Positions 12,492 to 25,118 of a stretch of 64,000 nt of DNA are shown here, one piece after another. The position numbers were made by a program, and so were the translations under genes. The stretch covers positions 52,151,676 through 52,215,675 of the forward strand of contig CM049316.1 of NCBI GenBank assembly GCA_026874595.1, read 5' to 3'. The stretch's first letter is position 1; the number at the start of each line of letters is the position of its first letter. The notes under the pieces were generated by a model. That model saw only the letters and a list, made by a program, of their open reading frames with translations, made no database searches and had not been told where the DNA came from. Source of the DNA: Sipunculus nudus (lineage: Eukaryota; Annelida; Sipuncula; Golfingiida; Sipunculidae).

Positions 12492-13013
12492 TTCATTTGG
12501 TCTGTATGACAGCACACAACTTCATTTGGTTTGTATGACAGTACACAGCTTCATTTGGTTTGTATGACAGTACTCAGCTTCATTTGGTTTGTATGACAGA
12601 ACTCAGCTTCATCGGGTTTGTATGACAGCACACGGCTTCATTTGGTTTGTATGACAGTTCCCAGCTTCATTTGGTTTTTATGACAGCACACGGCTCCATT
12701 TGGCTTGTATGACAGTTCCCAGCTTCATTTGGTTTTTATCAAAGTAGTCAGCTCCATTTGGTTTGTATGACAGTACTCAGCTTTATTTGGTTTGTATGAC
12801 AGCACACGGCTTCATTTGGTTTGTATGACAGTTCCCAGCTTCATTTGGTTTTTATGACAGCACACGGCTCCATTTGGCTTGTATGACAGTTCCCATCTTC
12901 ATTTGGATTTTATCAAAGTAGTCAGCTCCATTTGGTTTGTATGACAGTACTCAGCTTTATTTGGTTTGTATGACAGTACACAGCTTCATTTGGTTTGTAT
13001 GACAGTACACAGC
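12492..13013 (+). repeat. D2 block (anchor 12610)
   Basis: It has two cassettes with TCCATTTGG heads throughout and lies 956 bp after the previous D2. A 2261-bp gap to the next anchor follows, the longest ABC run in this unit. Confidence 0.9.
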
Positions 13014-14752
13014 TTCATTTGGTCTGTATTAGAGTATTCAGCTTCATTTTATTTGTATCACAGTACACGGCTTTATTTGGTTTATATGACAGTACTCACC
13101 TTCATTTGGTCTGTATGTGGGTATTCAGCTTCATTTTATTTGTATCACAGTACATGGCTTCATTTGGTTTGTATGACAGTACACAGCTTCATTTGGTCTG
13201 TATGAGAGTATTCAGCTTCATTTTATTTGTATCACAGTACACGGCTTCATTTGGTTTGTATGACAGTACACAGCTTCATTTGGTCTGTATGAGAGTACTC
13301 AGCTTCATTTTATTTGTATCACAGTACACGGCTTCATTTGGTTTGTATGACAGTACACAGCTTCATTTGGTCTGTATGAGAGTACTCAGCTTCATTTTAT
13401 TTGTATCACAGTACACGGCTTTATTTGGTTTATATGACAGTACTCAGCTTCATTTGGTTCGTATGAGAGTACTCAGCCTCATTTTATTTGTATCACAGTA
13501 CACGGCTTCATTTGGTTTGTATGACATTACTCAGCTTCATTTGGTTTGTATGAGAGTACTCAGCTTCATTTTATATGTATCACAGTACACGGCTTCATTT
13601 GGTTTGTATGACAGTACTCAGCTTCATTTGGTTCGTATGAGAGTATTCAGCTTCATTTTATTTGTATCACAGTACACGGCTTTATTTGGTTTATATGACA
13701 GTACTCAGCTTCATTTGGTTTGTATGAAAGTACTCAGCTTCATTTTATTTGTATCACAGTACACGGCTTCATTTGGTTTGTATGACAGTACTCAGCTTCA
13801 TTTGGTCTGTATGAGAGTACTCAGCTTCATTTTATTTGTATCACAGTACACGGCTTCATTTGGTTTGTATGACAGTACTCAGCTTCATTTGGTCTGTATG
13901 TGAGTATTCAGCTTCATTTTATTTGTATCACAGTACACGGCTTTATTTGGTTTATATGACAGTACTCAGCTTCATTTGGTCTGTATGAGAGTACTCAGCT
14001 TCATTTTATTTGTATCACAGTACACGGCTTCATTTGGTTTGTATGACAGTACACAGCTTCATTTGGTCTGAATGAGAGTATTCAGCTTCATTTTATTTGT
14101 ATCACAGTACAAGGCTTTATTTGGTTTATATGACAGTGCTCGGCTTCATTTGGTCTGTATGAGAGTATTCAGCTTCATTTTATTTGTATCACAGTACACG
14201 ACTCATTTGGTTTGTATGACAGTACACAGCTTCATTTGGTCTGTATGAGAGTACTCAGCTTCATTTTATTTGTATCACAGTACACGGCTTTATTTGGTTT
14301 ATATGACAGTACTCAGCTTCATTTGGTTCGTATGAGAGTACTCAGCTTTATTTTATTTGTATCACAGTACAAGGCTTCATTTGGTTTGTATGACAGTACA
14401 CAGCTTCATTTGGTCTGTATCAGAGTATTCAGCTTCATTTTATTTGTATCACAGTACACGGCTTTATTTGGTTTATATGACAGTACACAGCTTCATTTGG
14501 TCTGTATGAGAGTATTCAGCTTCATTTTATTTGTATCACAGTACACGGCTTCATTTGGTTTGTATGACAGTACGCAGCTTCATTTGGTCTGTATGAGAGT
14601 ATTCAGCTTCATTTTATTTGTATCACAGTACACGGCTTCATTTTGGTTTGTATGACAGTACACAGCTTCATTTGGTCTGTATGAGAGTATTCAGCTTCAT
14701 TCTATTTGTATCACAGTACACGGCTCATTTTGTTTGTATGACAGTACTCAGC

Positions 14753-15532
14753 TTCATTTGGTCTGTATGACAGCACACAACTTCATTTGGTTTGTATGAC
14801 AGTACACAGCTTCATTTGGTTTGTATGACGGTACTCAGCTTCATTTGGTTTGTATGACAGAACTCAGCTTCATCGGGTTTGTATGACAGCACACGGCTTC
14901 ATTTGGTTTGTATGCCAGTTCCCAGCTTCATTTGGTTTTTATGACAGCACACGGCTCCATTTGGCTTGTATGACAGTTCCCAGCTTCATTTTATTTGTAT
15001 TACAGTACACGGCTCATTTGGTTTGTATGACAGTACTCAGCTTCATTTGGTCTGATGAGGGTATTCAGCTTCATTTTATTTGTATCACAGTACATGGCTC
15101 ATTTGGTTTGTATGACAGTACTCAGCTTCATTTGGTCTGTATGACAGCACACAACTTCATTTGGTTTGTATGACAGTACACAGCTTCATTTGGTTTGTAT
15201 GACAGTACTCAGCTTCATTTGGTTTGTATGACAGAACTCAGCTTCATCGGGTTTGTATGACAGCACACAACTTCATTTGGTTTGTATGGCAGTACACAGC
15301 TTCTTTTGGTTTGTATGACAGCACACGGCTTCATTTGGTTTGTATGACAGTTCCCAGCTTCATTTGGTTTTTATGACAGCACACGGCTCCATTTGGCTTG
15401 TATGACAGTTCCCATCTTCATTTGGATTTTATCAAAGTAGTCAGCTCCATTTGGTTTGTATGACAGTACTCAGCTTTATTTGGTTTGTATGACAGTACAC
15501 AGCTTCATTTGGTTTGTATGACAGTACACAGC
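14753..15532 (+). repeat. D3-D1 composite (anchors 14871, 15245)
   Basis: The linker has GATGAGGGTATTC near 15054 in place of GATGAGAGTATTC, a private change also present in the duplicate at 20111. Confidence 0.9.
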
Positions 15533-15590
15533 TTCATTTGGTCTGTATGAGAGTACTCAGCTTCATTTTATTTGTATCACAGTACACGGC

Positions 15591-15851
15591 TTCATTTGGT
15601 TTGTATGGCAGTACACAGCTTCTTTTGGTTTGTATGACAGCACACGGCTTCATTTGGTTTGTATGACAGTTCCCAGCTTCATTTGGTTTTTATGACAGCA
15701 CACGGCTCCATTTGGCTTGTATGACAGTTCCCATCTTCATTTGGTTTTTATCAAAGTAGTCAGCTCCATTTGGTTTGTATGACAGTACTCAGCTTTATTT
15801 GGTTTGTATGACAGTACACAGCTTCATTTGGTTTGTATGACAGTACACAGC
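15591..15851 (+). repeat. Partial D1 block without anchor
   Basis: These nine D1 monomers, from GTATGGCAG to the exit ACACAGC, are joined to a C-type monomer ending at 15590. This join is the junction of the 5358-bp tandem duplication and explains the 1767-bp anchor spacing (1448 plus 319, or eleven monomers). Confidence 0.92.
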
Positions 15852-16893
15852 TTCATTTGGTCTGTATGAGAGTATTCAGCTTCATTTTATTTGTATCACA
15901 GTACACGGCTTTATTTGGTTTATGTGACAGTACCCACCTTCATTTGGTCTGTATGTGGGTATTCAGCTTCATTTTATTTGTATCACAGTACACGGCTTCA
16001 TTTGGTTTGTATGACAGTACACAGCTTCATTTGGTCTGTATGATAGTATTCAGCTTCATTTTATTTGTATCACAGTACACGGCTTTATTTGGTTTATATG
16101 ACAGTACTCAGCTTCATTTGGTTCGTATGAGAGTACTCAGCTTCATTTTATTTGTATCACAGTACAAGGCTTCATTTGGGTTGTATGACAGTACACAGCT
16201 TCATTTGGTCTGTATCAGAGTATTCAGCTTCATTTTATTTGTATCACAGTACACGGCTTTATTTGGTTTATATGACAGTACACAGCTTCATTTGGTCTGT
16301 ATGAGAGTATTCAGCTTCATTTTATTTGTATCACAGTACACGGCTTCATTTGGTTTGTATGACAGTACGCAGCTTCATTTGGTCTGTATGAGAGTATTCA
16401 GCTTCATTTTATTTGTATCACAGTACACGGCTTCATTTGGTTTGTATGACAGTACACAGCTTCATTTGGTCTGTATGAGAGTATTCAGCTTCATTTTATT
16501 TGTATCACAGTACACGGCTTCATTTGGTTTGTATGACAGTACTCAGCTTCATTTGGTCTGTATGAGAGTACTCAGCTTCATTTTTTTGTATCACAGTACA
16601 CGGCTTTACCTGGTTTATATGACAGTACTCAGCTTCATTTGGTCTGTATGAGAGTACTCAGCTTCATTTTATTTGTATCACAGTACACGGCTTCATTTGG
16701 TTTGTATGACAGTACACAGCTTCATTTGGTCTGTATGAGAGTATTCAGCTTCATTTTATTTGTATCACAGAACAAGGCTTTATTTGGTTTATATGACAGT
16801 ACTCGGCTTCATTTGGTCTGTATGAGAGTATTCAGCTTCATTTTATTTGTATCACAGTACACGGCTCATTTTGTTTGTATGACAGTACTCAGC

Positions 16894-17415
16894 TTCATTT
16901 GGTCTGTATGACAGCACACAACTTCATTTGGTTTGTATGGCAGTACACAGCTTCATTTGGTTTGTATGACAGTACTCAGCTTCATTTGGTTTGTATGACA
17001 GAACTCAGCTTCATCGGGTTTGTATGACAGCACACGGCTTCATTTGGTTTGTATGACAGTTCCCAGCTTCATTTGGTTTTTATGACAGCACACGGCTCCA
17101 TTTGGCTTGTATGACAGTTCCCAGCTTCATTTGGTTTTTATCAAAGTAGTCAGCTTCATTTGGTTTGTATGACAGTACTCAGCTTTATTTGGTTTGTATG
17201 ACAGCACACGGCTTCATTTGGTTTGTATGACAGTTCCCAGCTTCATTTGGTTTTTATGACAGCACACGGCTCAATTTGGCTTGTATGACAGTTCCCATCT
17301 TCATTTGGATTTTATCAAAGTAGTCAGCTCCATTTGGTTTGTATGACAGTACTCAGCTTTATTTGGTTTGTATGACAGTACACAGCTTCATTTGGTTTGT
17401 ATGACAGTACACAGC
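16894..17415 (+). repeat. D2 block (anchor 17012)
   Basis: It duplicates the block at 11536, including the D1-like GTATGGCAG monomer. Confidence 0.9.
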
Positions 17416-17849
17416 TTCATTTGGTCTGTATTAGAGTATTCAGCTTCATTTTATTTTTATCACAGTACACGGCTTTATTTGGTTTATATGACAGTACTCA
17501 CCTTCATTTGGTCTGTATGTGGGTATTCAGCTTCATTTTATTTGTATCACAGTACACGGCTTCATTTGGTTTGTATGACAGTACACAGCTTCATTTGGTC
17601 TGTATGAGAGTATTCAGCTTCATTTTATTTGTATCACAGTACACGGCTTCATTTGGTTTGTATGACAGTACACAGCTTCATTTGGTCTGTATGAGAGTAC
17701 TCAGCTTCATTTTATTTGTATCACAGTACACGGCTTCATTTGGTTTGTATGACAGTACACAGCTTCATTTGGTCTGTATGAGAGTACTCAGCTTCATTTT
17801 ATTTGTATCACAGTACACGGCTCATTTTGTTTGTATGACAGTACTCAGC

Positions 17850-18371
17850 TTCATTTGGTCTGTATGACAGCACACAACTTCATTTGGTTTGTATGACAGT
17901 ACACAGCTTCATTTGGTTTGTATGACAGTACTCAGCTTCATTTGGTTTGTATGACAGAACTCAGCTTCATCGGGTTTGTATGACAGCACACGGCTTCATT
18001 TGGTTTGTATGACAGTTCCCAGCTTCATTTGGTTTTTATGACAGCACACGGCTCCATTTGGCTTGTATGACAGTTCCCAGCTTCATTTGGTTTTTATCAA
18101 AGTAGTCAGCTCCATTTGGTTTGTATGACAGTACTCAGCTTTATTTGGTTTGTATGACAGCACACGGCTTCATTTGGTTTGTATGACAGTTCCCAGCTTC
18201 ATTTGGTTTTTATGACAGCACACGGCTCCATTTGGCTTGTATGACAGTTCCCATCTTCATTTGGATTTTATCAAAGTAGTCAGCTCCATTTGGTTTGTAT
18301 GACAGTACTCAGCTTTATTTGGTTTGTATGACAGTACACAGCTTCATTTGGTTTGTATGACAGTACACAGC
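17850..18371 (+). repeat. D2 block (anchor 17968)
   Basis: It duplicates the block at 12492, and I saw no difference from it. Confidence 0.9.
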
Positions 18372-20110
18372 TTCATTTGGTCTGTATTAGAGTATTCAGC
18401 TTCATTTTATTTGTATCACAGTACACGGCTTTATTTGGTTTATATGACAGTACTCACCTTCATTTGGTCTGTATGTGGGTATTCAGCTTCATTTTATTTG
18501 TATCACAGTACATGGCTTCATTTGGTTTGTATGACAGTACACAGCTTCATTTGGTCTGTATGAGAGTATTCAGCTTCATTTTATTTGTATCACAGTACAC
18601 GGCTTCATTTGGTTTGTATGACAGTACACAGCTTCATTTGGTCTGTATGAGAGTACTCAGCTTCATTTTATTTGTATCACAGTACACGGCTTCATTTGGT
18701 TTGTATGACAGTACACAGCTTCATTTGGTCTGTATGAGAGTACTCAGCTTCATTTTATTTGTATCACAGTACACGGCTTTATTTGGTTTATATGACAGTA
18801 CTCAGCTTCATTTGGTTCGTATGAGAGTACTCAGCCTCATTTTATTTGTATCACAGTACACGGCTTCATTTGGTTTGTATGACATTACTCAGCTTCATTT
18901 GGTTTGTATGAGAGTACTCAGCTTCATTTTATATGTATCACAGTACACGGCTTCATTTGGTTTGTATGACAGTACTCAGCTTCATTTGGTTCGTATGAGA
19001 GTATTCAGCTTCATTTTATTTGTATCACAGTACACGGCTTTATTTGGTTTATATGACAGTACTCAGCTTCATTTGGTTTGTATGAAAGTACTCAGCTTCA
19101 TTTTATTTGTATCACAGTACACGGCTTCATTTGGTTTGTATGACAGTACTCAGCTTCATTTGGTCTGTATGAGAGTACTCAGCTTCATTTTATTTGTATC
19201 ACAGTACACGGCTTCATTTGGTTTGTATGACAGTACTCAGCTTCATTTGGTCTGTATGTGAGTATTCAGCTTCATTTTATTTGTATCACAGTACACGGCT
19301 TTATTTGGTTTATATGACAGTACTCAGCTTCATTTGGTCTGTATGAGAGTACTCAGCTTCATTTTATTTGTATCACAGTACACGGCTTCATTTGGTTTGT
19401 ATGACAGTACACAGCTTCATTTGGTCTGAATGAGAGTATTCAGCTTCATTTTATTTGTATCACAGTACAAGGCTTTATTTGGTTTATATGACAGTGCTCG
19501 GCTTCATTTGGTCTGTATGAGAGTATTCAGCTTCATTTTATTTGTATCACAGTACACGACTCATTTGGTTTGTATGACAGTACACAGCTTCATTTGGTCT
19601 GTATGAGAGTACTCAGCTTCATTTTATTTGTATCACAGTACACGGCTTTATTTGGTTTATATGACAGTACTCAGCTTCATTTGGTTCGTATGAGAGTACT
19701 CAGCTTTATTTTATTTGTATCACAGTACAAGGCTTCATTTGGTTTGTATGACAGTACACAGCTTCATTTGGTCTGTATCAGAGTATTCAGCTTCATTTTA
19801 TTTGTATCACAGTACACGGCTTTATTTGGTTTATATGACAGTACACAGCTTCATTTGGTCTGTATGAGAGTATTCAGCTTCATTTTATTTGTATCACAGT
19901 ACACGGCTTCATTTGGTTTGTATGACAGTACGCAGCTTCATTTGGTCTGTATGAGAGTATTCAGCTTCATTTTATTTGTATCACAGTACACGGCTTCATT
20001 TTGGTTTGTATGACAGTACACAGCTTCATTTGGTCTGTATGAGAGTATTCAGCTTCATTCTATTTGTATCACAGTACACGGCTCATTTTGTTTGTATGAC
20101 AGTACTCAGC

Positions 20111-20890
20111 TTCATTTGGTCTGTATGACAGCACACAACTTCATTTGGTTTGTATGACAGTACACAGCTTCATTTGGTTTGTATGACGGTACTCAGCTTC
20201 ATTTGGTTTGTATGACAGAACTCAGCTTCATCGGGTTTGTATGACAGCACACGGCTTCATTTGGTTTGTATGCCAGTTCCCAGCTTCATTTGGTTTTTAT
20301 GACAGCACACGGCTCCATTTGGCTTGTATGACAGTTCCCAGCTTCATTTTATTTGTATTACAGTACACGGCTCATTTGGTTTGTATGACAGTACTCAGCT
20401 TCATTTGGTCTGATGAGGGTATTCAGCTTCATTTTATTTGTATCACAGTACATGGCTCATTTGGTTTGTATGACAGTACTCAGCTTCATTTGGTCTGTAT
20501 GACAGCACACAACTTCATTTGGTTTGTATGACAGTACACAGCTTCATTTGGTTTGTATGACAGTACTCAGCTTCATTTGGTTTGTATGACAGAACTCAGC
20601 TTCATCGGGTTTGTATGACAGCACACAACTTCATTTGGTTTGTATGGCAGTACACAGCTTCTTTTGGTTTGTATGACAGCACACGGCTTCATTTGGTTTG
20701 TATGACAGTTCCCAGCTTCATTTGGTTTTTATGACAGCACACGGCTCCATTTGGCTTGTATGACAGTTCCCATCTTCATTTGGATTTTATCAAAGTAGTC
20801 AGCTCCATTTGGTTTGTATGACAGTACTCAGCTTTATTTGGTTTGTATGACAGTACACAGCTTCATTTGGTTTGTATGACAGTACACAGC
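20111..20890 (+). repeat. D3-D1 composite (anchors 20229, 20603)
   Basis: It duplicates the composite at 14753. Here the D1 part continues into normal flank instead of the 5358-bp junction. Confidence 0.9.
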
Positions 20891-20948
20891 TTCATTTGGT
20901 CTGTATGAGAGTACTCAGCTTCATTTTATTTGTATCACAGTACACGGC

Positions 20949-23900
20949 TTCATTTGGTTTGTATGACAGTACACAGCTTCATTTGGTCTGTATGAGAGTA
21001 CTCAGCTTCATTTTATTTGTATCACAGTACACGGCTTTATTTGGTTTATATGACAGTACTCAGCTTCATTTGGTTCGTATGTGAGTACTCAGCTTCATTT
21101 TATTTGTATCACAGTACACGGCTTCATTTGGTTTGTATGACATTACTCAGCTTCATTTGGTTTGTATGAGAGTACTCAGCTTCATTTTATTTGTATCACA
21201 GTACACGGCTTCATTTGGTTTATATGACAGTACTCAGCTTCATTTGGTTCGTATGAGAGTATTCAGCTTCATTTTATTTGTATCACAGTACACGGCTTTA
21301 TTTGGTTTATATGACAGTACTCAACTTCATTTGGTTTGTATGAAAGTACTCAGCTTCATTTTATTTGTATCACAGTACACGGCTTCATTTGGTTTGTATG
21401 ACAGTACTCAGCTTCATTTGGTCTGTATGAGAGTACTCAGCTTCATTTTATTTGTATCACAGTACACGGCTTCATTTGGTTTGTATGACAGTACTCAGCT
21501 TCATTTGGTCTGTATGTGAGTATTCAGCTTCGTTTTATTTGTATCACAGTACACGGCTTTATTTGGTTTATATGACAATACTCAGCTTCATTTGGTCTGT
21601 ATGAGAGTACTCAGCTTCATTTTATTTGTATCACAGTACACGGCTTCATTTGGTTTGTATGACAGTACACAGCTTCATTTGGTCTGTATGAGAGTATTCA
21701 GCTTCATTTTATTTGTATCACAGTACAAGACTTTATTTGGTTTATATGACAGTGCTCGGCTTCATTTGGTCTGTATGAGAGTATTCAGCTTCATTTTATT
21801 TGTATCACAGTACACGGCTCATTTGGTTTGTATGACAGTACTCAGCTTCATTTGGTCTGTATGAGAGTATTCAGCTTCATTTTATTTGTATCACAGTACA
21901 CGGCTCATTTGGTTTGTATGACAGTACTCAGCTTCATTTGGTCTGTATGACAGCACACAACTTCATTTGGTTTGTATGACAGTACACAGCTTCATTTGGT
22001 TTGTATGACAGTACTCAGCTTCATTTGGTTTGTATGACAGAACTCAGCTTCATCGGGTTTGTATGACAGCACACAACTTCATTTGGTTTGTATGGCAGTA
22101 CACAGCTTCTTTTGGTTTGTATGACAGCACACGGCTTCATTTGGTTTGTATGACAGTTCCCAGCTTCATTTGGTTTTTATGACAGCACACGGCTCCATTT
22201 GGCTTGTATGACAGTTCCCATCTTCATTTGGTTTTTATCAAAGTAGTCAGCTCCATTTGGTTTGTATGACAGTACTCAGCTTTATTTGGTTTGTATGACA
22301 GTACACAGCTTCATTTGGTTTGTATGACAGTACACAGCTTCATTTGGTCTGTATGAGAGTATTCAGCTTCATTTTATTTGTATCACAGTACACGGCTTTA
22401 TTTGGTTTATATGACAGTACTCACCTTCATTTGGTCTGTATGTGGGTATTCAGCTTCATTTTATTTGTATCACAGTACACGGCTTCATTTGGTTTGTATG
22501 ACAGTACACAGCTTCATTTGGTCTGTATGATAGTATTCAGCTTCATTTTATTTGTATCACAGTACACGGCTTTATTTGGTTTATATGACAGTACTCAGCT
22601 TCATTTGGTTCGTATGAGAGTACTCAGCTTCATTTTATTTGTATCACAGTACAAGGCTTCATTTGGGTTGTATGACAGTACACAGCTTCATTTGGTCTGT
22701 ATGAGAGTACTCAGCTTCATTTTATTTGTATCACAGTACACGGCTTCCTTTGGTTTATATGACAGTACTCAGCTTCATTTAGTTCGCATGAGAGTACTCA
22801 GCTTTATTTTATTTGTATCACAGTACAAGGCTTCATTTGGTTTGTATGACAGTACACAGCTTCATTTGGTCTGTATCAGAGTATTCAGCTTCATTTTATT
22901 TGTATCACAGTACACGGCTTTATTTGGTTTATATGACAGTACACAGCTTCATTTGGTCTGTATGAGAGTATTCAGCTTCATTTTATTTGTATCACAGTAC
23001 ACGGCTTCATTTGGTTTGTATGACAGTACGCAGCTTCATTTGGTCTGTATGAGAGTATTCAGCTTCATTTTATTTGTATCACAGTACACGGCTTCATTTG
23101 GTTTGTATGACAGTACACAGCTTCATTTGGTCTGTATGAGAGTATTCAGCTTCATTTTCTTTGTATCACAGTACACGGCTTCATTTGGTTTGTATGACAG
23201 TACTCAGCTTCATTTGGTCTGTATGAGAGTACTCAGCTTCATTTTTTTGTATCACAGTACACGGCTTTATTTGGTTTGTATGACAGTACACAGCTTCATT
23301 TGGTCTGTATTAGAGTATTCAGCTTCATTTTATTTGTATCACAGTACACGGCTTTATTTGGTTTATATGACAGTACTCAGCTTCATTTGGTTCGTATGAG
23401 AGTACTCAGCTTCATTTTATTTGTATCACAGTACACTGCTTCATTTGGTTTGTATGACATTACTCAGCTTCATTTGGTTTGTATGAGAGTACTCAGCTTC
23501 ATTTTATTTGTATCACAGTACACGGCTTCATTTGGTTTGTATGACAGTACTCAGCTTCATTTGGTTCGTATGAGAGTATTCAGCTTCATTTTATTTGTAT
23601 CACAGTACACGGCTTTATTTGGTTTATATGACAGTACTCAGCTTCATTTGGTTTGTATGAAAGTACTCAGCTTCATTTTATTTGTATCACAGTACACGGC
23701 TTCATTTGGTTTGTATGACAGTACTCAGCTTCATTTGGTCTGTATGAGAGTACTCAGCTTCATTTTATTTGTGTCACAGTACACGGCTTCATTTGGTTTG
23801 TATATCAGTACTCAGCTTCATTTGGTCTGTATGTGAGTATTCAGCTTCATTTTATTTGTATCACAGTACACCGCTTTATTTGGTTTATATGACAGTACTC

Positions 23901-24582
23901 AGCTTCATTTGGTCTGTATGAGAGTACTCAGCTTCATTTTATTTGTATCACAGTACACGGCTTCATTTGGTTTATATGACAGTACTCAGCTTCATTTGGT
24001 TCGTATGAGAGTACTCAGCTTTATTTTATTTGTATCACAGTACAAGGCTTCATTTGGTTTGTATGACAGTACACAGCTTCATTTGGTCTGTATCAGAGTA
24101 TTCAGCTTCATTTTATTTGTATCACAGTACACGGCTTTATTTGGTTTGTATGACAGTACGCAGCTTCATTTGGTCTGTATGAGAGTATTCAGCTTCATTT
24201 TATTTGTATCACAGTACACGGCTTCATTTTGGTTTGTATGACAGTACACAGCTTCATTTGGTCTGTATGAGAGTATTCAGCTTCATTTTATTTGTATCAC
24301 AGTACACGGCTCATTTTGTTTGTATGACAGTACTCAGCTTCATTTGGTCTGTATGACAGCACACAACTTCATTTGGTTTGTATGACAGTACACAGCTTCA
24401 TTTGGTTTGTATGACGGTACTCAGCTTCATTTGGTTTGTATGACAGAACTCAGCTTCATCGGGTTTGTATGACAGCACACGGCTTCATTTGGTTTGTATG
24501 CCAGTTCCCAGCTTCATTTGGTTTTTATGACAGCACACGGCTCCATTTGGCTTGTATGACAGTTCCCAGCTTCATTTTATTT
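20949..24582 (+). repeat. Flank and rearranged ABC tract
   Basis: The first 1.7 kb follows 9104-10855 at an offset of 11845 bp, including the D1 block at 21933-22338. Near 22700 the order departs: extra trimers are inserted (AGTTCGCATGAG near 22780), and a long ABC run leads to a D3 block at 24339. The spacing between anchors here is 2406 bp, against 2261 bp in the related units. One A monomer reads TATATCAGTACTC near 23802. Confidence 0.8.
21933..22338 (+). repeat. D1 block (anchor 22051)
   Basis: It is complete, with a TTTTTATCAAAG head as at 10088. It lies 1448 bp after the preceding D1 anchor. Confidence 0.9.
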
Positions 24583-25118
24583 GTATTACAGTACACGGCT
24601 CATTTGGTTTGTATGACAGTACTCAGCTTCATTTGGTCTGATGAGAGTATTCAGCTTCATTTTATTTGTATCACAGTACATGGCTCATTTGGTTTGTATG
24701 ACAGTACTCAGCTTCATTTGGTCTGTATGACAGCACACAACTTCATTTGGTTTGTATGACAGTACACAGCTTCATTTGGTTTGTATGACAGTACTCAGCT
24801 TCATTTGGTTTGTATGACAGAACTCAGCTTCATCGGGTTTGTATGACAGCACACAACTTCATTTGGTTTGTATGGCAGTACACAGCTTCTTTTGGTTTGT
24901 ATGACAGCACACGGCTTCATTTGGTTTGTATGACAGTTCCCAGCTTCATTTGGTTTTTATGACAGCACACGGCTCCATTTGGCTTGTATGACAGTTCCCA
25001 TCTTCATTTGGATTTTATCAAAGTAGTCAGTTCCATTTGGTTTGTATGACAGTACTCAGCTTTATTTGGTTTGTATGACAGTACACAGCTTCATTTGGTT
25101 TGTATGACAGTACACAGC
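24339..25118 (+). repeat. D3-D1 composite (anchors 24457, 24831)
   Basis: The D1 part ends with GTAGTCAGT near 25026, the variant otherwise seen in the first D1 of the window. This supports a shared origin of 24583 onward with position 1 onward. Confidence 0.9.

Larger units (their letters stand above)
10233..15590 (+). repeat. 5358-bp segmental tandem duplication, copy 1
   Basis: It starts inside a D1 block at the monomer containing GTATGGCAG. It runs through two D2 blocks (anchors 11654, 12610), an ABC run, a D3-D1 composite (14871, 15245) and two ABC-type monomers. Every translated frame matches its partner 5358 bp downstream. Private variants are shared, including TTTATGTGACAGTACCC near 10561, CATTTGGGTTG near 10815, TCTGAATGAGAG near 14068, ACACGACTC near 14196 and the 30-bp monomer at about 14640. 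The breakpoint is ambiguous by about 17 bp. Confidence 0.93.
15591..20948 (+). repeat. 5358-bp segmental tandem duplication, copy 2
   Basis: I found no difference from copy 1 in the places compared. The anchors at 17012, 17968, 20229 and 20603 are each 5358 bp after their partners. The entry junction cuts a D1 block: a B and a C monomer (15533-15590) are followed directly by the sixth D1 monomer. As a result nine D1 monomers (15591-15851) appear without the anchor. At the exit the sequence returns to the ordinary flank near 20965. Confidence 0.93.
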
